Below are positions 34,777 through 44,118 of a stretch of 64,000 bases of DNA, in pieces. The stretch's first letter is position 1. Each line of letters opens with the position of its first letter. The position numbers and the translations under genes are program-made. The notes beneath the pieces were generated by a model. It saw only the letters and a list, made by a program, of their open reading frames with translations, made no database searches and was not told the origin of the DNA. Origin of the DNA: Chaenocephalus aceratus (Eukaryota; Chordata; Actinopteri; Perciformes; Channichthyidae); NCBI GenBank assembly GCA_023974075.1, contig CM043800.1, forward strand, positions 41,318,685 through 41,382,684, read 5' to 3'.

Positions 34777-34930
34777 CGCAGTATTTTTTTCTTTTTTTTA
34801 CCCAAAAAATATATTGTATATTATCGGGGCTATTAATACTGGTATCGGGTTTATCGGGATGACGTCATAATTCCTAATATCGGACCGATAATTATCGGGC
34901 CGATAATTATCGTGCATCCCTAGTTACCGT

Positions 34931-35510
34931 GTTCCAACAGGTGAGAATTAAATATAATTGGAGAGCCAACCCAGATTTCATTTAGACAAATCTTGCTAAT
35001 TTTCTATACAGCTGCAGTCAAACCATAGTTTGAACCACATTTTGCACATCTACTGTATACTGTATTTGATCCAAATGTTTCTTAACTCTGACATCTAACT
35101 TAGTGAGAAGCAACAGCTAGGTTATTTTAGCATCATGAAAATGATTCATGGGGAATATCATTTGATAAATAATTGGAGGAAACAGAGGTGACAATTTGCA
35201 AACTGTCATATATACTGTGGACACCGACATACTGTATAAACACATGTATTTCTACTGCTGCACCATTTATCATGATCCAATTAACAACATGCATCAACAA
35301 CTTTCCATGACCCTTTCCTGCATTTCCTTCTTTCCACTGGAAAGGGTATACTTTTGCAAATAGACAGAATTGTTCTTTTAGGATATACAAAATATGCTTT
35401 CTTTCTACAGAGAGAATTAAGGAAAATGAGCATCAGAGCTATTTGCAAATGTGTTGTGTTTGCAGGAGAGAACCTGGCACTTGTAGTGGACATTTGTATT
35501 ATATCCTTAT
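34931..35510. other. No gene seen
   Basis: AT-rich sequence. Open frames on the minus strand (35,133-35,493) have no recognisable domain. Confidence 0.4.
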
Positions 35511-35693
35511 ATGCTTAAACCAAATGCTTTCCTGAGATGTGCTGTTTTCTTTTCTTCTACTCTACTTTGGGTTTATTCCCAAGCGCTTCAAGGCCACAGA
35601 GCTGTCTTTCTCTACTGGGTTGAGACTCACACACAGTCACACAAGAACTTCCCTACTCTGAGAACCGTTATGCTATCTACCGCTCAAGGACAG

Positions 35694-35961
35694 ATGTCTA
35701 ATAACAATGTGACCGTGTGAAGACAGATTTCTAACTTTCCCATTACTTCTGTATATAAGCTTTGCTAACACATTGTATGGCGCACACTCACGCAGACTAT
35801 TCTATGCTCTGTGAGACCTGTGTCTATTTTTATTGTATCTTATGTATTTGAAGCTTCAAATAAATAACTAGAAAGACAGCTCTGTCTGATTCACCATTTA
35901 TTTGTTTTGATCACTTTGACTTGTACTCTCCACGGTGTTGGGTCCTAGATCTCCATAACAC
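35694..35961 (+). repeat. Possible solo retroviral-type LTR
   Basis: A TATA box (GTATATAAGC, about 35,752) is followed about 110 bases later by a polyadenylation-type signal (CAAATAAATAAC, about 35,858) and a T-rich U5-like stretch, an order typical of an LTR. It begins near TGTCTAATAAC and may end near CCATAACA. No partner LTR or internal region is adjacent. It is equally possible that these are chance signals in an intron of the lectin gene. Confidence 0.3.
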
Positions 35962-36227
35962 ACTACAAGAAAAAGCCTCACACTCATCACAACATCAAAC
36001 GTACAGTGGTTATAATGCCATTGATGGAAATCGTGCCAGCTACTGGGAAAAGGCTTCTTGTACCCACACAAACCACGAATTGAACCCATGGTGGCACTGG
36101 ACCTGGGCAAAACCCACAACATGTTTTCTGTTAAGATAACCAACTACAAAAATAACCCTTTGTATATTAATGGAGCAGAGATAAAAATTGGAGATTCTCT
36201 TGATAACGATGGCAACAACAATCCGAG
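35949..36227 (+). pseudogene. F-type lectin (fucolectin) domain exon, frameshifted
   Basis: Two overlapping frames give an F-type lectin domain. The first covers KASHSSQHQTYSGYNAIDGN, RASYWEKASCTHTNHELNPW; the second, from about 36,090, has DLGKTHNMFSVKITN and NGAEIKIGDSLDNDGNNNPR. This matches the order of the fucose-binding domain family (immune recognition of fucosylated glycans, normally secreted). A single-base loss near 36,090, where a basic residue of the usual RVDL block would be coded, breaks the frame. An acceptor-like CCTAG precedes 35,949 and an AG|GTACAG donor follows 36,227. The downstream exon is not in the window: a transposon begins 21 bases after the donor. No signal-peptide exon can be assigned with confidence. 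Confidence 0.7.
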
Positions 36228-36248
36228 GTACAGTCCATTAACTTTATT

Positions 36249-36755
36249 CAACCCAGTCTCACGGCATTTCGTGTACACCAACACGATTTTTAATCTATTG
36301 ATTCGTGTTCACCAACACGATTTGCCCCTTTTTTTCGTGTTGCACAGCACGATTTTAAAAGCAATGTATTTCTACTGGTAACGTGTTTCGTGCCTGCAGG
36401 CTGCAGCGCGTCTTTTTCTCCGGTCGGGTCGTGGAAGACCGGAAGCTGTGTGGTTCATAAAAACATGTTCTTACTCAATATCAAGCCACAGTTATTGCTT
36501 TTATTTTAAATCGTATAATTTCGGACTTTTGTTGCCGTCTGTGAGGAAAATAAATGGGGCTCAGAGCCTCAGGATACTGAAATCTGTATTTTTAAATATT
36601 TTTTTCCTTCTAATTTGTTATTCTTTTCAAAATACACACTGTTATTTACTCACCAATAACTCACAATTATCCTTGCTTTTATTTATTGGTTTAATTCCAT
36701 AATATCGGGCTTTTTTGGCGTCCGTCAGGAACTGAATTTCAAAATAAATATAACC
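36249..36755 (+). repeat. Left terminal inverted repeat
   Basis: Inverted partner of 38,690-39,195. Contains iterated CGTGT...ACACGATTT palindromes at about 36,269-36,355 and a GC-rich CTGCAGGCTGCAGCG segment near 36,396. Confidence 0.85.
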
Positions 36756-38689
36756 GGAAACAGCGATTACCCAAGATCCTCAGCTATGGTTTTAAGCTCG
36801 CTGATTGGATGTGTTAGCCGCAATGCATGCTGGGATTTGGTGTTTATATATGAAATCCGGAAAACATTTTAAAAGTATAAAATAATACTTAATTCCGAGT
36901 GCTCTCGCTTTTCTCTTTGAAAGTCATCACATAACGGCATTGTAATACACGGTTCGGCTGCATTACATATTACAGATCTGCCGTAGTTCTTTATTTAGAG
37001 AGCCCTATGAGAAGACCTTTGGAAGAACTGGAAGAAATGGCGCCGAAACTGAATACTTGACGTGGATCATAAATATATCAACAATTAAACAACATCTTCA
37101 ATTTCTCTTCACACAATACGTCTCCTTGCAGTATCAACACTAATTCGGCTGACTTTTACATTTGATCTAATTCATAGATAGGTTATATTTACACCATAAC
37201 GGTGCACAGCTGATATAAAAGGACTGTAGTTTTCAAAGATATTACTGATTTTCTTTGAATGTAAGAATGTAAATACTGAGTCTGAAATAGTATAGCAATA
37301 TGCTGTAAAATGATGTGAAAGCATGCATAAAACTATACATCTTCAGATGTTGAACATACACACTAATAATACAAAGTTATTATGGCTGTGTGTACCTTGT
37401 GTGCACCTCCTAGTGGTTAAAGCACGTTATTGAATTATTGTTTTTATGTGTTATATTTGATATATTAAGAGTACATACTTTCATAGGGGGAAAGTATAAA
37501 TATAGAAATATAGAATATAAAAAATCAAGAAGATACTATAAGTGATCTCTACAATAAAACAGTTTAGTGCAGGATGTACACAGATATTAATAGGAGGAGG
37601 TGCAAAACAGAAAAACGGATTAACCTTTATTTAAACATTAAATATTAAATATTAAGCCTGACAAAGTAATTCACGTCTAATATATTGCTTTCCTGCAATG
37701 TTAACTATGTTGAAGCACTTATTTTAACTGATATTATACACATTAATTATACTCTTATGTATGTAGATAGAATAAGAAATGTGCAGAATATGACAGTTTA
37801 ATGGTGGAGGTACACACATATTGATAGATGTCTTGTAATGCACTGTTGAGGAACCTGTGACCCAAGTGTTTCATTCATTGCATAACTACACCGTAGTTGT
37901 GTATGATATGTCAATAAACCTTAGAAAATCTTGAAAGGGATGTGCAAAATAGCCATAATATACAGTCTTTATTAACTATTAGTAGAGAATAACAAGTAAT
38001 GAATATACTTTATTACTTGTTTCCATTCATGTCAATTGCAGATACATGTTTAGTCTTCTCAAGCACCAACTATCAAATATCTCTCCTGGTTGTTGGCACT
38101 TGACAATCACCTTACCTGAATTTTACTCAGATGTAACTAAAGTATGATTTAAGGGTTGTTTATATTTCACATAATTAATCAGAATCTGCAAAGTAACTCA
38201 AATAAATGCAGTGGAGTAAAAATACAAGGTTAACCTCTGAATTGTAGTGGAGTAGAATTACAAAGTAGCAATGAGCTGTCATGTGGGTATATATTAATGC
38301 TGCGCATTATGGACACAAGCGATTTTCACCCATGTATTAATTATATGTTTTACATTTGATAACACCAATGTGTTTAATAATGGCAACTTCTAATTGTGGG
38401 GAAAACGAAAACGTTCAGTTGAGACGTCCCATAGAACATTTTGCGAAACACAATAGCCAGCATGTGTAGTTCTGGGGGGGTGTTCGATTCCAGTTTTGGA
38501 TAGTCTGGCGTGGTTTCGTTCCATTTCACACAGCTGTTTGACGCTCTGCGTAACCTTACGGGAACTGTAGTCCTAAACGATAGCTGGGGATTATGGGTAG
38601 TGTAGTGTCTTCGGCCATCCTAAACTCAGAAATGTTGACAATCGCAATGATGCTCGAAATGTCCCTTATAGGCCTACGTCTGTTTCCTG

Positions 38690-39195
38690 TTATTTTTATT
38701 TTTGAAATTCAGTTCCTGACGGACACCAAAAAAGCCCGATATTATGGAATTAAACCAATAAATAAAAGCAAGGATAATTGTGTGTTATTGGTGAGTAAAT
38801 AACAGTGTCTTATTTTGAAAAGAATAGCAAATTAGAAGGAACAAATATTTAAAAATACAGATTTCAGTATCCTGAGGCTCTGAGCCCCATTTCTTTTCCT
38901 CACAGACGGCAACAAAAGTCCAAAATTATACGATTTAAAATAAAAGCAATAACTGTGGCTTGATATTGAGTAAGAACATGTTTTTATGAACCACACAGCT
39001 TCCGGTCTTCCACGACCCGACCGGAGAAAAAGACGCGCTGCAGCCTGCAGGCACGAAACACGTTACCAGTAGAAATACATTGCTTTTAAAATCGTGCTGT
39101 GCAACAGGAAAAAAAGGGGCAAATCGTGTTGGTGAACACGAATCAATAGATTAAAAATCGTGTTGGTGTACACGAAATGCCGTGAGACTGGGTTG
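38690..39195 (-). repeat. Right terminal inverted repeat
   Basis: Reverse complement of 36,249-36,755 with a few single-base differences. Confidence 0.85.
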
Positions 39196-39213
39196 CTTTA
39201 TTACTACTGTAGC

Positions 39214-39302
39214 TGTTTCTTCTGTCCGTTAGCATACTTACAAGCTACTTTGGTTGACTGCAAACGTGGAGACTTCTGCTGAATATAATGTCTCACGCAA
39301 CA
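39214..39302 (+). repeat. Truncated 5' LTR
   Basis: The final 89 bases match 43,591-43,679 of the 3' LTR with one missing T. Sequence upstream is not LTR: it is the flank and target duplication of the neighbouring long-TIR element. Confidence 0.85.
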
Positions 39303-40109
39303 GGTTATGGGCCCAGTCAAGGAGGCCAAAGGTGGTTTAAGTTGTTATTCGACGGTGACGAGAAAAACTTTGAGTTATGGGAGACGAGGTTTTTGGCGCA
39401 CATGGACCTGCGCGGCCTCAGTGAAGTTATCCTGGAAGAGCCAGCGATAGACTACAACGACGAACAAGCACTTGAAGAAGACGCAACAAAGAATGCAGAG
39501 GCATATGCTGAATTAGTGCAGTGTCTAGATAATAAGAGTTTATCACTCATAATGAGAGACGCGAAACGAGATGGAAGAAAAGCGTTGGCAATACTCCGAG
39601 AGCACTACGCAGGAAAGGACAAACCACGAGTCGTGAGCCTGTACTGTGAACTCTCTTCTCTCCACAAAGCAAGCAACGAGACTGTTACTGATTATATTAT
39701 TCGAGCGGAGACTATATTCACGTCTTTGAGAAGGGCCGAAGAAAATATCAGTGACGGGTTGCAGATTGCCATGGTAGTGAAGGGGTTACCGGACTCATTC
39801 AACCCGTTTGTCGTGCACGTCACTCAAACCAACGACCGTCTAACGTTCGGTGAGTTCAAAGCTAAACTGCGGAGCTATGAGAGCACTGACAAATATAGGA
39901 CGAGTGACATGAAAACGGACGAGGACGGCGTTATGAGGACTAGCCAGGCGAGGACACGAGGACGTGGAAGAGGGAAGAAGATGGACTTAGCCGACACTGA
40001 ATGCTACACATGCGGAAAAATGGGGCATATGGCTAGGACATGCCCTAACGAGATCCAAGCGACGGTGGGATACGCCACACCGAGGAAGAGGCAGAGGGCT
40101 GGGCCGTGA
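39288..40109 (+). CDS. Copia gag
   Basis: An intact 273-codon frame whose ATG (39,288) lies in the last 15 bases of the LTR. Its sixth and following codons (GYGPSQGG) are coded by the primer-binding site. Residues 20-200 match the copia Gag fold family, with ENFELWETRFLAHM-like text near the N-terminus (here EKNFELWETRFLAHM) and DYIIRAETIFTSLRRAEE in the middle. The C-terminus is basic (RTRGRGRGKK) and holds one CCHC zinc knuckle, CYTCGKMGHMARTC, for RNA packaging. It ends in TGA at 40,107. The protease follows in the +1 frame after a few bases, so a shift, natural or by mutation, would be needed to read on. Confidence 0.85.
   Translation: MSHATGYGPSQGGQRWFKLLFDGDEKNFELWETRFLAHMDLRGLSEVILEEPAIDYNDEQALEEDATKNAEAYAELVQCLDNKSLSLIMRDAKRDGRKALAILREHYAGKDKPRVVSLYCELSSLHKASNETVTDYIIRAETIFTSLRRAEENISDGLQIAMVVKGLPDSFNPFVVHVTQTNDRLTFGEFKAKLRSYESTDKYRTSDMKTDEDGVMRTSQARTRGRGRGKKMDLADTECYTCGKMGHMARTCPNEIQATVGYATPRKRQRAGP
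39303..39316 (+). promoter_or_regulatory. Primer-binding site, half-tRNA type (initiator Met tRNA)
   Basis: GGTTATGGGCCCAG directly follows the LTR. It is the exact complement of the anticodon arm of vertebrate initiator methionine tRNA (CTGGGCCCATAACC), as used by Drosophila copia and yeast Ty5, rather than the tRNA 3' end. The site lies inside the gag reading frame. Confidence 0.8.
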
Positions 40110-40113
40110 TCAG

Positions 40114-40530
40114 GTGAAGAAGGCAGACGGAGACACGGAGGATGATACCGGTGCATCATTCTTTTTCAAAATAAGTGACTGTCAAAATCAAGTAGGAAAT
40201 AAGAGAGGTCTTATGGTCAACTGTGGGGCCACGACACACATGATTAATGACCCGGCAAAGTTTAAGACAATCGATAAGAGTTTTAGACCCGAGGAACATG
40301 TGATAGAGCTGGCAGATGGAACGAAAACGACCGGGATGGCGAAGATGAGAGGAGAAGCCGGAGTTGTTCTGCTCGACAGCGAGGGACGGCAAGTGAAAAC
40401 GAGGCTCAAACGAGCGCTTTACATCCCATCTTTTCCACAGGACATTTTCTCCGTGAAAGCAGCGACAGCCAGCGGAGCTGAGGTCCGCTTCAAAGACGGT
40501 GATGATTGGCTGATTCATCAAAATGGTTAA
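40114..40530 (+). pseudogene. Copia protease, catalytic Asp replaced
   Basis: This frame covers the retropepsin of the polyprotein: LMVNCGATTHMINDP is the active-site loop. Copia-type proteases have Asp at the residue before Ser/Cys-Gly (D-S/C-G-A-T); here it is Asn (AAC instead of GAC), so the catalytic residue is lost. Downstream KRALYIPSFPQDIFSVKAAT is the usual end of the protease region. The frame closes at a stop (40,528) after DDWLIHQNG. No start codon is expected because it is part of Gag-Pol; the region begins about GTG 40,114. Confidence 0.8.
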
Positions 40531-41951
40531 GTTTAAAATGGATATGTATGGTAGGCTATATTACCTTAGCACAGTAGAGGATGAAAATACTGATGATGTT
40601 TGTAATGGTTGTCATGACATCCAGACATGGCATAGAACTTGGTCATTGTAATTTTGAGGATGTGTCTAAACTTGAGAAAGTGGTTAAAGGTATGTTGATC
40701 AAAGGGAAACATGACATGTCTAACCATAACTGTGAAACATGTACGTAGGGAAAATGTACTCAAAGCAGAAACAGGCAGGCAGATGCAAAACTAAGACAGC
40801 ACTAGAGCTAGTACATACAGACCTATGCGGTCCAATAGAACCAGCAGATAAAGACGGGTACAGATATGCAATAGCATTTACTGATGATTATAGTGGGATG
40901 ATTTTTCCCTACTTTATCAAAGCAAAGAGTGATACAGCAAAAGCTACTGAAAAATTCATAGCGGATACTGCTCCATATGCACATTAAGCGCATAAGATCT
41001 GACAACGGTACTGAATTCACTGGGCATGAGTTTCAAACTTTACTTAGGACGAAAGGGATAAGGCACGAGACAAGTGCCCCATACTCACCTCACCAGAACG
41101 GTACTGCTGAGAGAGGTTGGAGGACCTTATTTGAGATGTCACGATGCATGCTATTGGAGAGTAAACTCCCAAAGCAGTTATGGACATATGCTGTACAGAC
41201 AGCAGCACAGATACGTAACAGGTGTTACTGTAAGCGTCTAGAGCAGACACCATACCGTGTTTTTACTGGCAAAACACCCAACTTGTCCAACATGAAAATA
41301 TTTGGCTCAGAATGCTACGGGTATAAACAGGATAAGAAGAAGCTAGATTCTAGATGTGCAAAGGGTATTTTTGTAGGATACGACAAATATAGCCCAGCAT
41401 TCCAAGTATTTTATCCTGAGACAGGGAAAGTCCTGAAACATAGGCTGGTAAAATGTATCACAAAGAGTAGTGCAGATAGTCAGACTCAGACAAATCATAA
41501 TATGGATTTTGACCCTTATGGAGAAACTATTCCCACAACACCAGCAGGGACAAAAATGGTGAACCAGAATCAGAGAGAGCCTAACGTGGGTGTACAGTCC
41601 TATAGTGAGGAGAATATTGAGGCTAGTCAGATCCAGACAGATGGTACTCAAAGAGAACAGGGAGAGAGTGCACGACGCTATCCCACTAGACAAAGAAACG
41701 CTCCAGAATATTTAATGGAGTATCAGTGTAAGGCTGATTGTAAAGATGAAGGTGAAAATGTAGATTATTTCTACAGGGTTGCTTGTGACGTACCCAAAAC
41801 ATACATGCAGGCTGGAGGCTCTAGGAAATCAAAAATGTGGGCTGATGCAATGAAAGAGGAGATAAACTCTTTAACAGAGAATGAGACCTTCAGTCTGACC
41901 ACACTGCCAAAGGCAAGCAAGCAGTGGGAGGTCGTTGGGTATATGCAGTAA
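40531..41951 (+). pseudogene. Copia integrase, frameshifted
   Basis: The zinc-binding part (GHCNFEDVSKLEKVV; CETC, about 40,640-40,745) is broken by at least two frameshifts. The core then shows all three catalytic acids in two frames: VHTDLCGP (about 40,815), IRSDNGTEF (about 40,990) and NGTAERGW (about 41,100). A shift near 40,983 separates the first from the others. The C-terminal region includes KKLDSRCAKGIFVGYDKYSP, characteristic of copia integrases, and a Gln/Ser-rich linker. It would join the cDNA to the genome. The last part enters the reverse transcriptase N-terminus (WADAMKEEINSL). Confidence 0.85.
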
Positions 41952-42941
41952 AGGAAAGCCCAGATGGATCTGAGATTTTTAAAGCCAGATATGTAGCTAA
42001 AGGCTATAGTCAAGTAGAGGGAATTGATTACAAGGAAACTTTTTCACCGACAGCAAATATGACTTCTGTACGTACATTGATGCAGACGGCTATACAGGAG
42101 GATCTTATCCTACACCAAATGGATGTGAAACAGCTTATCTCCATGCACCAATTGACTGTGAGTTATATATGGAACAGCCAGAAGGTTTTGAGGCAGAATC
42201 CAAAACAGGGGAACACTTGTGTGCAAACTTAACAAGTCATTGTATGGTTTAAAGCAATCCGGGCGAAACTGGAACAAGTTACTGCATGATCATCTTACAG
42301 AGAATGGGTTTGTGCAAAATGATGCTGATCATTGTGTCTACAGAAAAGAGTCTGAGAAAGAAAGAGTTATTCTGCTGCTGATATGGGTAGAGGACCTACT
42401 TATAGCGGCCAATAACAACGGCTCACTCAGTGATGTCAAAGAGATGTTGAAGAGGAAGTTTAAAATGAAAGATTTGGGTGAACTTAAACACTTCCTAGGT
42501 ATCGACTTTACACAGAGTGAGGGGGAGATCAAAATGAGCCAAAAGAGACACATAGCAAAGATGCTAGAGAGGTTTGGCATGTCAGAGTGCAAACCAAGGT
42601 CAACTCCATGCGAGCAAAAGTTACATTTTGACACTGAGGGTGAAGTTATCGATTCAACAGGATACAGAGAGATAGTCGGTAGCTTGATATACATTATGAC
42701 ATGTACTAGACCTGATCTGAGCTGGATTGTGAGTAAACTATCACAACACTTAGCAGAACCAAAACAACAACATTGGGCAGCAGCAAAACAACTGTTGAGG
42801 TATCTAAAGGGTACAATAGACCAAGAGCTACATTACAAGAAAAGTGAGGAAAGCCTAAAGCTTGAGGGATACAGTGATGCTGATTGGGCAGCCGATCAAA
42901 ATATGGAGAAGCACAACTGGATATTGTTTCAGCTTAACTGA
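41952..42941 (+). pseudogene. Copia reverse transcriptase, active site altered
   Basis: Two frames (41,924-42,232 and 42,219-42,941) cover the polymerase. FKARYVAKGYSQVEGIDY and FSPTANMTSVRTL are the fingers region. A shift near 42,130 disrupts the first catalytic block, MDVK(T)AYLHA. KSLYGLKQSGRNW is well kept. The YVDD-type box reads LIWVEDLLIAA, with Glu in place of the first Asp, which would abolish or strongly reduce activity. The region ends with KHFLGIDFTQSEGEI, the GSLIYIMTCTRPDL block and YSDADWA, the start of RNase H. Confidence 0.85.
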
Positions 42942-43328
42942 AAATGGTCCAGTTATATCCTGGAAAAACAGGAAAGCAGCCAACAGTGGCGCTATCGACC
43001 TGTGAGGCCGAGTACATGGCATTAGCGGCTACTACTCAAGAGAGCATGTACCTTGTACAGCTATTAAAAGGGGTAGACCGTAATAGCCCACATGTACCAG
43101 TGAAGATATGAGGACAACCAGGGAGCAATAGCTCTATCCAAAAACCCTGTATCCAGACAGAGAAGCAAGCATGTAGACATCAAATACCATTTTGTACGTT
43201 CTGCACATGCTGAGGGGAAGATATCTATTACATATTGTCCTACTGCAGATATGGTAGCTGATGTCCTAACCAAGCCGTTGACAAAGGCACAATTTGACAA
43301 GTTCAAAGGGTATTTGTTTGGAGAGTAA
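42942..43328 (+). pseudogene. Copia RNase H and end of pol
   Basis: Fragments in shifting frames follow the YSDADWA block: WKNRKAA, STCEAEYMAL-type DNA at about 42,990-43,020, an EDNQGAIAL-type stretch broken by a stop near 43,108, then SKHVDIKYHFVR and ADVLTKPLTKAQFDKF before a stop at about 43,326. These are the conserved RNase H and C-terminal blocks of copia elements. At least three frame breaks are present. Confidence 0.75.
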
Positions 43329-43436
43329 TGTAAATTGCAGGTATAAAAATTGAACACTGCTAGAGAAGCTTTTGTTTTGTTTATTTGGATTCTGTGTACC
43401 ACTGTAGAGAGTTATCAACATGTCTTTGAGTGGGAG

Positions 43437-43679
43437 TGTTGAGCATATTTGTATAATAACAAAGTCATGTTTGAGTTCATGTGTATGACATCATCAGAAT
43501 GTGCCTGAAACGTGGTGATGCTAATGAGCATGCGCAGTTACAATAAACGGCTCAGTACTCCAGGCCAAACTCTGAGCGATGTGGTCGTGTGTTTCTTCTG
43601 TTCCGTTAGCATACTTACAAGCTACTTTGGTTGACTGCAAACGTGGAGACTTCTGCTGAATATAATGTCTCACGCAACA
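43437..43679 (+). repeat. Full 3' LTR of the copia element
   Basis: 243 bp with TGTTG...CAACA ends. TATAATAA lies near the start (about 43,452), AATAAA at 43,542-43,547, and the ATG that opens gag in the 5' copy at 43,665. It is preceded by a short purine tract. Its last base adjoins duplication copy 2. Confidence 0.9.
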
Positions 43680-43930
43680 ATAATCAACACTGCATTGAGG
43701 TCAATCATTTCTAATTATCAATGGCAATCATTATCAATGAACAGAAATCAAAATATTTCTTTATGCTCTTATGTTTGTATGTTAGTGTGTATAATGCGTA
43801 ATGCGTTTTTCTTATTGGAATTAATTAACTACAACTACATTATGTTGGGAAAGTATGTGTAACAGAATAAAAATAACTGATCTTTGAATAACATTTGACT
43901 AAATTAGTAAAAATAGTCAGTTATCAAAAT

Positions 43931-44118
43931 CTGGAGGTGTGGCTCAGTGCGTTGATCTTCAAATCAGGTTCAATCCCACTGCAGCCAGCATGTTGTTGTG
44001 TCCCTGGAAAAGACGCTTCACCCCAAAGTGCTCCTGTGGGGATTGTCCACAGTAGCCTACTGAATGTATGTAATTCGCTTTGGATAAAACGTCTAACAAG
44101 TTACATGGAATCTAATCG
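43931..44118 (+). repeat. tRNA-derived SINE (copy 2)
   Basis: Counterpart of 553-750. About 10 bases between the A and B boxes are missing. Confidence 0.6.

Larger units (their letters stand above)
33969..34922 (-). mobile_element. hAT element with BED-finger remnant, perfect 8-bp TSD
   Basis: Ends TAGGGATGCACGATA and TATCGTGCATCCCTA are perfect inverted repeats of 15 bases. GTTACCGT flanks both sides (33,961-33,968 and 34,923-34,930). The 954-bp element keeps only the start of a transposase plus a (CA)n run at 34,516-34,573. The intact ends suggest recent activity supplied in trans. Confidence 0.9.
36249..39195. mobile_element. DNA element with ~500-bp terminal inverted repeats
   Basis: Ends CAACCCAGTCTCACGG and CCGTGAGACTGGGTTG are exact inverted repeats, continuing as near-perfect inversions for about 500 bp on each side (36,249-36,755 and 38,690-39,195). 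CTTTATT flanks both ends (36,242-36,248 and 39,196-39,202), a 7-bp target duplication. The ~1.9-kb interior is AT-rich with no ORF resembling a transposase. Three hairpin-like repeats of the type CGTGTnCACCAACACGATTT lie at each end. Superfamily unassigned. Confidence 0.85.
39214..43679 (+). mobile_element. Ty1/copia LTR retrotransposon, 5' LTR truncated
   Basis: Order: partial 5' LTR (39,214-39,302), primer-binding site (39,303-39,316), gag, protease, integrase, reverse transcriptase, RNase H, polypurine tract (about 43,428-43,436) and full 3' LTR (43,437-43,679, TGTTG...CAACA). Integrase ahead of polymerase identifies the Ty1/copia class. Several frameshifts and two altered catalytic residues show it is inactive. 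The last 89 bases of the two LTRs differ by only about one base, suggesting a fairly recent insertion. Confidence 0.92.

Noticed and set aside
35511..35720. ORF starting with a hydrophobic stretch resembling a signal peptide, upstream of the lectin exon
   Set aside because: The rest has no lectin features, and no splice donor joins it convincingly to 35,949. Kept only as a possibility.
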